From NCBI GenBank assembly GCA_004151065.3, contig NWUY0304764996.1, positions 1-13,322 of the forward strand: 13,322 nt of DNA, read 5' to 3'. Each line of letters starts with the position of its first letter. The stretch's first letter is position 1. Below the pieces are notes generated by a model, which saw nothing but the letters and a program-made list of their open reading frames with translations, did not search any database and had not been told where the DNA came from. This DNA is from Larix sibirica (Eukaryota; Streptophyta; Pinopsida; Pinales; Pinaceae). Made by a program: the position numbers and the translations under genes. Positions 1 through 9,300 of the stretch are shown here, one piece after another.

Positions 1-1404
1 CAATGAAAGTACAATAAAATATAATGAATAATATCTTCCGAAGTTGTACAAAATCCAACACTTCTTGGAGGAGATCACATAGGATAAAATCACTGAAGAT
101 AAGGCTAATTTCCAGGTTGTAGAAAAGAAATGCCTATGAGAAGTGGAGAATGTGATCTATCTTTTGGATATGGAAGAAGGAGACGTATTTCACAACATTG
201 TTGAACAAGTGACCATCGTAAAGAAGATTTCCAAAGAAACAAGGGAAAAAGTTTTCCTAGGTAAGGTGAGATTTGACTTCATATAAAGGAGATTGGTTGC
301 TAAGGTGAACAAAGTGTTTGAGGCAAAGGCAAATAATTGACCAATTATCCCAAGTGAATTTGGATAGCTCGAGATTGACAAGATGGAGACAAACAATCTA
401 TGGAGATATTGAATGATTGGATGTGGAAATTGACAGTGCATGCATGGGACATTGTCAAGAGTGAGTCATGGTTCAATAGATGGAGAAAGAAGAGGAAAAC
501 AAAGCGTAATTGCTCTAAAGTAAGAGGTTTAAATATTTTAAAACAAGTGGAGTATGAAGTGAAGCATCCATCAAACCCATCACATGTCTGTCTTGGACCT
601 TCTAGAAGCTCGAACATGGATGCCTATAGTTTTGAAAAGGGTACCCCCTCCTAGTTTTAACTCAAACTTTATGTTGATTTATGTTAGGAGCCTTAATTGA
701 GTGGATAACATACCAATGTGGCCTTCACTACTGTGTGGGTGTATTTTAAGAGGAACAATTGACTGTGGGAGAAGCATAGATGCTTAGAGAAGCATTTGCA
801 GAAGAATAAAGGTGACGGAGCTTTCAACTTCATGGAGAAGTCACCAAGAGAGCTTTAGAAGAGGAAGCAAGGAGTTCTGTTAAAGGATCTATGTTAAAGA
901 GTTTTGGTGGTGCTTTGAACACTCACGAGGAGCAACATAAAAAACTAGGAATAGTAGAAGAGGAAAATACTCAAAGGAGCTAGGTTAGTATGATCAAAGG
1001 AGCAATTTGTGCCTGAAATTATCCCATTGAATGTCAAAGGGTGTTCCAAGTCTGATAGATAGCAATTTCAGTGACATGCATACCATTAATGAAGTTGTGT
1101 AGTTGGGGTTGAATCTGTTATATCTGAGAATTGTGGTGTTGTAACAATATCACTTGTGTAGGGATTATTGAGAAAAGAGGGAAACAAGGCCATAGGCTTG
1201 TGAATGTATTGTAATTTGGATCATTCCCATGTAATGCTATATCTCTATTTTGAGTTCGGACATACCCCGTTACGCCTGCAGCATCCCATCTCTTTAAGAG
1301 TAGGTAATTGTGCATGTTTTGGAAGCATGTAAATTCTAGCATACAAAGATTTTGAAAAATGGGAAGAAGTCGCATTTTGTTTTTCTCACTTGAGAGAAGG
1401 AAGG
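1..1404. other. No supportable gene; unassigned non-coding or decayed sequence
   Basis: All frames are broken by frequent stops. The plus frame from about 140 to 285 is open and somewhat protein-like (Glu/Val/Lys-rich), and scattered open pieces continue to about 650, as in a decayed gene or retroelement. I recognise no domain. Longer open frames here are short and unrelated to each other. Confidence 0.5.
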
Positions 1405-1637
1405 GAGAAGAGAATAGAAATGAAAAGGAGGTGAGCATAGGAAGAGGAGAATAGAACATAAGGAAAAGAAAGAGGAAGTAGGGCAAGAGCTCCAAACTTA
1501 ACTCAATAGGACGTTAAGTGCAAAGTCAATTGAGTTAAGTCTAGAGTTCTTACCCTGCTTCCTCTTCCTCTTTCTTTTCCTTATGTTCTATTCTCCACTT
1601 CCTATGCTTTCCTTCTTTTCCTTCCTATTCTCTTCTC
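1405..1637. repeat. Long imperfect inverted repeat (hairpin) with polypurine arm
   Basis: The left arm 1405-1507 is the reverse complement of the right arm 1529-1637, around a 21-base loop (1508-1528). Over 1405-1478 versus 1564-1637 the arms align without gaps with 6 mismatches in 74, including a 32-base perfect block (1447-1478 / 1564-1595). After a 6-base insertion (1558-1563), 1479-1507 versus 1529-1557 match at 24 of 29. One strand of the left arm is almost all purine. A transcript would fold into a long near-perfect stem. It could be a foldback or MITE-like element, a small-RNA precursor, or a local inverted duplication. No flanking target-site duplication was clear. Confidence 0.85.
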
Positions 1638-3239
1638 ACTTATTTTACACCTGACCTTTCTGATCACTTGATCAAACAATCGAGTTAAGGCTTGTGGAGC
1701 AAGAGGAAAACCTGGCAACAACAAACTACAAGAAACACATGTTAAATCAAATTTGTTTTAAATTTTTCTTGAAAATTATCGAAGCCTAGCTGACACTTCC
1801 GACAAGTAGGCCTTCCAAATTTAGCCTTTGAAGAAAGAGATTTTTGGCCCCATCATTCTTATAGTAGTTGAAGCCCATTGAGGCATACACATGTAAATTC
1901 ATAAATTTTCAGTTAAAAGAAGTGTTGGTTATGCAAATGTGAGTTTTTCCTATTTGTGTGCTTGTGTCTTTAAAATCTGTGTGGGTGCTTCCATTCGTTA
2001 GCTGTGTGTTATGTCTAAAGCAGATTGGCAGCCTTGGTTGTTGTTTAAATGACAACCTGGGCTGCACCACCTCCACCTGAACAGCCAGGCTTCCATCCTG
2101 AGCTTTTTGCCTGACCCCTTGGATGCTAGGAGAGTCAAACTTCCTCGCAGTTGTGCTCCCCCCAAGATCATACAACCTGGTCCCATCAGTCCCGGTCACT
2201 CCACGAGGATATCATCCGACAGAGCATTGAGTTGATGACATTGAGGAGGAAAATACCCTTCCTCGGCTCCCCTCTCACACTTGGCAGCTGACTGCAGCCG
2301 GCCTTGACACCCTTATGTGGCTCAATGGAGATGCATTAATCTCAACTTCTATTACTTTACCATATACTTTAGCATTATATTTCTTTCTGTATTTATTCCA
2401 ATATAGTTATTTCTGCTTTCGTTCTAGGAGATGTCTTTCACACTCCTACATTGTAATTTTCTTTGCCTAGAAAATATATTTGCACCCAAGTTTGAATTCC
2501 ATCGACTGTCCTGAGAAGTCTCAGATATTTTCAGTTAAGATCAATAAACATATTTCATAACTAATCCACCAAATAGAACTAAAAGGAGTTTCCACTGCAA
2601 ATAATACAATTGACTAGTAGCTGAAGCTCGATCCCAGAATATATATTTGCTCTCTAAGTTTGAACTCCATCAAATGCCTCGGTACTTGATAAAAAAGTTT
2701 AAGTCAAAGAGGTCACTTATATTACTGAAGAAAGAAATTGCTATGATTGTCCTATTTCAAACTTTCAGTGCTTTCTTGGTCTTTAGATGAAAGATACTGC
2801 TACAAAAAGCTACATACAGTTATTAACATAAATACTATAGAGCTATAAGTTTTTTCCCAAAATAACAGCTGACATTGTCTTGCCTCACCGATCAATGTTC
2901 GAAGCTATATTTAATCTGTCATTTCCTAAAACAAACAAAATTGTCTATTTGCAAAATCAGGTTATACCCATGATTGAATGATATTTGCAAAATAAAATCA
3001 ACACATGTTTAACTATTCCAACAAAGATAATGTATATGTAATATGTTAAGTATTAATAAAAAATGCAACTTTAATGGACAAGACGAGCTCACAACTGGAA
3101 AATGTGCAAAAACAATATTTTGAAATGATGTCGATTGAAGCCTAATCATGAACTGTTTGCAGGGAAGCTTCATTAAAGCAAATGTGTATTTTGGCGAACT
3201 TCATATATGGCTCACATTATTCATATGGTTACACCCTAT
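1638..3239. other. Unassigned intergenic sequence with a GC-richer patch
   Basis: Nothing here can be called a gene. About 2040-2300 is visibly richer in G+C than its flanks (32 of 60 bases in 2041-2100) and is open on the minus strand in two overlapping frames (about 1909-2199). That may be a fragment of an old coding or retroelement sequence. From 2340 on it is AT-rich with no motifs I recognise. I found no tRNA primer-binding site or long terminal repeat pair. Confidence 0.5.
2470..2675 (+). repeat. Diverged direct repeat, two copies about 168 bp apart
   Basis: About 38 bases at 2470-2507 recur at about 2636-2675. Both copies have an A/T run ending ATATATTTGC, then AAGTTTGAA(T/C)TCCATC. 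The copies differ at several positions, so the duplication is old. There is no sign of a mobile element between them. Confidence 0.5.
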
Positions 3240-3432
3240 CTCATAAGCTGCTGTAGATTCTATATTCATTCACAAATATGGAGCTACCCTATCACATTAC
3301 ATGAATCAATACATGATTCAAATATATTTATTTTCATGAACTTCAGATCTGACTACATAATGCAGATGGCTCCTCATAAGCTGCCGTAGGTTCTATATTC
3401 ATTCATACATAAAAGTGAGCTACGATACATTA
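3240..3432 (+). repeat. 60-bp direct repeat, two copies 133 bp apart
   Basis: 3240-3299 and 3373-3432 both start CTCATAAGCTG(C/T), share TTCTATATTCATTCA, then GAGCTAC and ACATTACA or similar. The first copy lies just past the candidate poly(A) signal of the large gene and the second inside its probable 3' UTR. It looks like a local tandem-type duplication. Confidence 0.7.
3327..3332 (-). terminator. Possible polyadenylation signal AATAAA
   Basis: The minus strand reads AATAAA about 245 bases past the TAG stop of the large gene, a normal distance for a plant 3' UTR. The region is AT-rich and plant signals are loose, so this is only a candidate for the transcript end. Confidence 0.3.
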
Positions 3433-3576
3433 CACTAAAATAAAACATAAAAACTGCCACATAAGGGCGTAGATTTTGCAAAACAAAAATCTAGATGTCT
3501 AACCAAAAAACCAGTAGTCCCCATCTCCATTAGGGGATTTCTATGAGGGGAGATTAGTCAAAAATGCCTGCTGCAT

Positions 3577-6372
3577 CTACATTAAGGCTGCAACTTTGGG
3601 CTGAAGACTTGTGGCTAGGTCTTCAAAGCTTCTTGCTAATTGCACTTCATCAAGACTATGCTGAAATGTTCCATTCCCAATTTTAGCCATTTCGATGAGG
3701 ATATTGGTCGTAGCTTCAGTTCCAAACATTATGGTGTGAAGAATCACCCTCGGCTCTTGTTGTTTCATTCTGTCGACATAATATAGAGGATCCCCTCCCC
3801 CACCATTATCTCCGTCACTCAAAAACACAATCATTGGTCTTTTGTGATCAGTTGTAGGATCTTTTGAGGCTTTGATCATCACCTTTTCAGCCAAATCCAA
3901 CCCAGATGAATAAGTGGTTCCTCCATCTGCATCATAAGCAAGAAGCGAATTAACAACGTCCTCCCTCATCTCTTTCATCTCTACAGCGATAAATGAGCTG
4001 CAGTCGAAGAGAATCACTGATACTGAATCATCAGATACTGTCCTAAGACGAGTTCTTATAAACCGTATTATTGCCTCATATACGCAACCAAGCCTACAAT
4101 CATGCATAGGAGAAAACATGGACATTGTTGGCTTAATATCCAGACTGCCCATGGACCCGGATTTATCAATGACAAAAATGACATGATGAGGAACATTCTT
4201 GGAATGATCACAGCCAAAATGATGCCCATCATCTGTTATATAGCCCGCAGAGCTGACACTCATTCCACTTCTTTTGATGGGAGCATGCCAAAGTTTCTCA
4301 GTGCAATAAGATTTCCGAGATGCGCCATCCATTTTGTCTGAAAGATCTTCATGCTCCTCTGATCTGCAATAGTGATTGCAGAGGCCAAACTCATTCTGCT
4401 CTTCCTCCGTGCAGGGATCAACAAATCTAATATATTTCCAATAGGTCTCGTGAGTCATCTCATCCTTTGGTACATCCAGGTCGGGACCATATTTCCTAGT
4501 CTCGTGCCTAGAGCCATCGTAGAGCTTGCTGGTGCAGTTTTCTGGGCATGGAACCAAATGAATGTGCCCTCTGCCTTGCTTTTTACAATGCATATTGCAC
4601 ATTTCTGCCAAACCTGTTTCTCCCCATGCGTACTTTCTGTCATCAATATCAATCTCCTCTGTTTCTGAAATAAATTTAGCATTTCTCATATTACCATGCA
4701 CTGTGTTATGCAAACCAGGGTGATCGATTGGAAGTTGGCAAAAATAGCCACAAGAATGACATCTGGTCTCACAGTAATGTGTAGCATCCTCCTTAGTGGT
4801 ATGAACATGGGGTCCTTCATGACTCCTCTTAAAGGCTGGCACTGGGACACAACAATCCTTTCGTAGACCATTCTGCTCTGATACATGCTCATACTCGAAA
4901 GACCCTCTGCGCCCTTGGAACTGCCTTGTTTGGCGAACTAATTCGGTAAAAATCTCACATATACCAGGCACCTCGCATTTGTCAGGGCACACATGCTCAT
5001 TCCCACATAGATGTTCTGCATCATGATTGAGCTCATGAAAATGATCCTTGTGGCCACATGTTCTCGTACAGCCCTTCATAAGGCATGGGGCTTGACAGTA
5101 TCTTTCATAGCAAGCATGCCTATCATGATCCCCAAACTCAATTGGGACAACACACTGATTTTGGCAACTGGGAAGAGAACATTTTTCCTTGCACATATGT
5201 TGAGGAGAATTGCACTTGTGTGGACCTTCATGCCCAAGATTAATAGAACAAGACTTATTACAGCTGGATGACATCTTAAACAAGTCACAAACTTCACCAC
5301 AGGTGTGGTTTTTCATTTTACAGTCATGGGGACCTTCATGCCCTGCCAAATCTTTGCATTCCTCAACTGAATTCTCTGCTTCCTCCATGGTGCAAAAGGT
5401 GCATTTTTCTGAACATACATGGCTACCCATGCAAGAATGAGAGGAGACATGACCTTTTTCAAGCATACATCTCCAAAAACATTTAGAGCATTTGCATCCA
5501 CAAACAGACAGCCTTTGCTTCATTTCTGCAATACCCGCAGCAGCCTCTAAGTGTAATTTTTGCACCTCATCAGAACTGGAAAAATCCAGTGTGTTTAACG
5601 TCAACCACTGTTCAACTCGCTTTCGCCTTCGATCTGCCAATGCACCCAAAAAGCTTTCGAAAACAGAATGCCACCATTCACCATCATTTCCTTTTCTTGG
5701 CACAACACTTTCTAATCTTGACCTGAGCTCAGATAAAATGCTTCCAGCAACTGCTGTTGGTTCTTGTGAAGGTGCCAATTCTAAGCCAGTATCGGGGAAA
5801 TCATTTAACGTGAATTCCTCAACAGCAACTGGAAAATCCGAAACTTCTTCCTGCGTATCCAAATTAATTAGCATTTGGATTGCCGCTGTTGCAGAAAGGC
5901 ATCCTCTATCTATAGCAGACTTTAGATTTCTCCTTAGTATGTCCACCCTGAGGGCTACACGTTTACTATCTACAGAAGTCCAGTCCTTAGCTGCAATCTG
6001 AGCAATCACAAGCTTCATATCATTCAAGAAAGCGATACTGTTGTGATAGCATGAATTCATCTCTTCTACTGTACTTGCGATTTCACTTAAGCTTTCTTGG
6101 TAGTCAGGCCGATTATATGGAGGCATTGCGGCTATTTCAACCTTTCCACCATACATTTTTGAGAGAAAGTTTTCATGACTTTTGGAACATATTCTGAAAA
6201 TTTTTTCTTCGAATTCATGTTTCAAATCGTCCACATCCGAACTATCCACGTCCTTGATGGCAATATAGAAAACTCCCTTGAAGAGCTTTTTGTCCTTGTC
6301 CTGCTTAACAAGGCTGATCCCATTTTGGAAGCGATCAAAGACCACCTCTGTCTCTTTGTCCAAATGAAAGTC
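3577..6372 (-). CDS. Exon 3: second half of GTPase domain, Cys/His-rich region and vWA domain
   Basis: This exon has 2,796 bases and encodes residues 1282-2212 plus the stop. The open frame has no good ATG near its start; the first codon of the long frame read as a start is TTG. An in-frame TAA sits just before the acceptor GTAACAG|GAC, so the frame must be entered by splicing. The first residues (DFHLDKETE) continue smoothly from TIFNKK of exon 2. A G4-like IKD (Asp1322, codon within 6255-6250) follows strand VFYIAI, as in GBP-type GTPases. Residues 1572-1826 are rich in Cys and His in spaced pairs, including GHEGPH at 1625 and 1661 and HEGPH near 1799. The C-terminal vWA domain carries DKSGS (2017-2021), GGTT (to 2101) and LSDGDN (Asp2134), which together make a complete metal site. 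Confidence 0.87.
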   Translation of the reverse strand, partial: DFHLDKETEVVFDRFQNGISLVKQDKDKKLFKGVFYIAIKDVDSSDVDDLKHEFEEKIFRICSKSHENFLSKMYGGKVEIAAMPPYNRPDYQESLSEIASTVEEMNSCYHNSIAFLNDMKLVIAQIAAKDWTSVDSKRVALRVDILRRNLKSAIDRGCLSATAAIQMLINLDTQEEVSDFPVAVEEFTLNDFPDTGLELAPSQEPTAVAGSILSELRSRLESVVPRKGNDGEWWHSVFESFLGALADRRRKRVEQWLTLNTLDFSSSDEVQKLHLEAAAGIAEMKQRLSVCGCKCSKCFWRCMLEKGHVSSHSCMGSHVCSEKCTFCTMEEAENSVEECKDLAGHEGPHDCKMKNHTCGEVCDLFKMSSSCNKSCSINLGHEGPHKCNSPQHMCKEKCSLPSCQNQCVVPIEFGDHDRHACYERYCQAPCLMKGCTRTCGHKDHFHELNHDAEHLCGNEHVCPDKCEVPGICEIFTELVRQTRQFQGRRGSFEYEHVSEQNGLRKDCCVPVPAFKRSHEGPHVHTTKEDATHYCETRCHSCGYFCQLPIDHPGLHNTVHGNMRNAKFISETEEIDIDDRKYAWGETGLAEMCNMHCKKQGRGHIHLVPCPENCTSKLYDGSRHETRKYGPDLDVPKDEMTHETYWKYIRFVDPCTEEEQNEFGLCNHYCRSEEHEDLSDKMDGASRKSYCTEKLWHAPIKRSGMSVSSAGYITDDGHHFGCDHSKNVPHHVIFVIDKSGSMGSLDIKPTMSMFSPMHDCRLGCVYEAIIRFIRTRLRTVSDDSVSVILFDCSSFIAVEMKEMREDVVNSLLAYDADGGTTYSSGLDLAEKVMIKASKDPTTDHKRPMIVFLSDGDNGGGGDPLYYVDRMKQQEPRVILHTIMFGTEATTNILIEMAKIGNGTFQHSLDEVQLARSFEDLATSLQPKVAALM

Positions 6373-9300
6373 CTGTTACATACGGACGAGAGTATTATGC
6401 GAGTTTTTAAAAGCATTTCAAAACAACTCTAATAGAATTCAATTTCAACCAGGAGGATTAACTGGGGATCGTTAAGTCCAATAATTCGAAAATCAGATAT
6501 ATTATTTAAAATATTAGCAGCCAATCGAGTTATTCTTTGCCTCACAGTATTCGTTTTTTTAATCAATCTAAGGTAAACATATTGGTAAGCTTAATAAAAA
6601 TTTTAAGTATGTGATATTATTTCAACTTTCCATTTTTAAGTCCAAGATTTTTTCATAATCAAAATCATTTGGGAGGTTTGGAAAATGTTTTGAGACTTTC
6701 CTTTTAAATCAGTTTAGTATTGAAAGATTATAAATTTGTGCTGTTTGAAATCTTACTTTTGAAATAAGAAGATTAAAAAAAAATGTTTAAAAAAATGTCT
6801 TATTAGAACGATCTATGGAATATAGAAAACAGAGCACAGCTATATTAGAGAACTCTTACACACAAAATCCTTTTTGGCCTTACAGAAAGTCAACATTAAA
6901 GCGTTACAAAATCTTATTCACATGGAAGATCACCGTCAATTAAGAAAATCTCTTCAGGATTCAATATGGAGAAATTGAAGATTGCCTTATGATAAATTAT
7001 CTTTGGATACAAGATCAGGAACCTGTATCTCCTCCTGCACAAGCAGTTAGTGACTCCCACCGTGCTCAGTTGTCTTCTTCAAATACAAAGTTCAAATGGA
7101 TTATAAGTTAAACAAAGTCTAGTCTTACAAGATTATATACATCTCATAATTTTTATGTGTGATTTTGTATCAAAGACAATCTTCTCAAACTTAGTTGACA
7201 AGGGATGGATTCACCAGTGATAAATGTTCTACGATTCCAAATTGAAGATTATCAAACATATATTTTGAAATGTCATACAATTCAATAGAATTTTGCATTC
7301 ACCAAAGCCCTTCTTGATGACGGGCATCAACATATTCTATTTATTTTTTATTTTTTTAAGGTTATGTTAAAAAGTCAGGTGTTACTCATGCTGAATGGCC
7401 TAGGACAAAATTGTAACCTCTTTAGGTTATATATTCTTTCAACTAAGAAAAACCCACTGGCATATTATTACATCCAATGCAGGTTGGATGATCAAGTTTC
7501 CACCCTTGCCAAATGCTTTTAGGTTGGTCTCCCACTCAAAATCTATACTCTTTGAGAAAGAGAGAGCTGTTAATTAATCAGAAGTAGTTTTACCTCATAA
7601 TCTAGGAGGAAAATTGTGGTTTCCGCCCAGAGAACATCTTCAAGTAAACCATTAGGTTCAAAAAAAACTTATTCACTTAAAAATTATAATTAAATATTAA
7701 TTAAACATTAGGATTTAATTTATTTTCAAATATCTTAATATGATATTTTTAAAAGTCTATTTAAATCAAGCATGTGACTAAATTAAAAATCTATTAATTA
7801 AACATGTAAACCAGAATTCAAGTCTACTTTCTTCCGACCTTATAGCAGCGATTATCGGAATTAAACAGAATAATTCCTTTTATATTTTTTCCATTTGTAA
7901 TATAAAAAATAATCTTATAAAAACTCTCAAAGAATTTTAGAGCCTACCTTCTTGTTGAAGATTGTTAAATTGCTTATGGCTGCATTAAGAACAGATAGTA
8001 GCATATCTTCTTGCTCTGTCCGCTCAAAACTACCCAGTCCTTCAAAATCCAGCACGACATACATGCGTTTCTCTGTTGCTCTCGCAGTCATCCACACTCC
8101 GTCGGTACACCTTCCACCTGCCACATCCAAAAGAGACCCTGACAAGTGGTTTAACAAATAAGATTTTCCGCTGCTTTGTTTTCCCATGGATGATATCACC
8201 ATAATTTCACCCTCCCAGTTACTAAGAACTGTGTCATAAATGCCAAAAGTAATCAAATTTGTCAGAGATAAGCTGTCTGTATAACTCAGTTCCTGTGGCA
8301 TCTGAAACCCATCCCTGAGAGCCAGCAGTCCATTGTTTTCTGCTCGGGCTATTTGGATAGGAACAAGGCAAGCTAGACTGCGAATCCATGTTCCCATAGC
8401 CTTAGATGCCAGGCCCGATAGAACAACCGAACCCCCAGATATCCATGGTTCAAATCTTTTTACATCAATTCGAATCTCTGTATTTGAGAAATCTTTACCT
8501 TTTTCCTTCTCCAGTTGTTGAAAAAGAGTTCTCAAGGCATTCTTGCAGGCATCCTCATTACATTTTTGGTTAGTGCCTTTGGTGCTTAATATTACATTGA
8601 AAAAAACATCCTTCTTATCTTCACTGAAGAGTGCAGGACTTGTTGCAAACTTGTCAAAAATATGGTATATATACTCTAGTGGGGGACAAGATCCAGAAAT
8701 TCTTCTTTCTTCAGGCACTTGAGCTACCTTGTTTTCCGTACTTTGTATTGCTTGCAGTTGGACAACTTCTTTTGCTGAAACAGTTTTCAAGATGTGGGAA
8801 GAAATGTTACGAGGAACTGATGCAATGAAGAAAACAAGATGACTCTGTGATCCAAAATTCACAATCTTCACTTGAAGCTCTCCCAAATCTCTTATACTTT
8901 TGTTCAGGCGAATGGTCCTCAAGTGGCTCATGACATCACCCAAAACATATATCTCCACCTCCGCAGAAAAGTCAATGGCTTTTCGATCCACCTTCATCAT
9001 GCCCCTGCTAGCTTCTACCACTTCATCATTGTCGTCTGACTTGCGGAAGACAAATAGAAATGATCCATCCATAGAAACAAGAGCTACTGTAACAGGTGAA
9101 GGAAGAATTAGTAGCCTGGGTTTCATCATCGGCTCTTGATGGAGTTCCACCACCCTGACCTTGTTTGTATCATCAATCAAGATCAATTCCCTTTTACCCG
9201 GTATCAGATGCATCCAGGTTAAGGTTCCAATGCCAGAAAATTTATGGAGATCCACATCTACCCCTGTCCAATCTAGGTTGCGGAAAGATTCATCAAACTT

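Noticed and set aside
86-655. Decayed protein-coding gene on the plus strand
   Set aside because: One frame has protein-like stretches but about a dozen stops, and I recognise no domain.
1080-1404. Long terminal repeat of a retrotransposon
   Set aside because: The texture is LTR-like, but no second copy, primer-binding site or integrase/RT reading frame is visible in the window.
1909-2199. 96-aa minus-strand ORF as a real gene
   Set aside because: It has no recognisable motif, no upstream signals and an overlapping open frame of similar quality, so it is probably due to local GC content.
5492-6001. 169-aa plus-strand ORF
   Set aside because: It lies wholly antisense to exon 3, lacks motifs, and is explained as a shadow of that coding frame.
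6361-6363. TTG as a start codon for a separate 928-aa protein
   Set aside because: TTG is not a normal start in a plant nuclear gene, and an AG acceptor in the right phase lies just upstream.
7927-7947. Read-through tail (VGSKIL then stop) as the true C-terminus of a shorter protein
   Set aside because: It would end the protein in the middle of the GTPase domain, and these bases begin with a consensus donor GTAGGC. Splicing to 6372 restores the domain.
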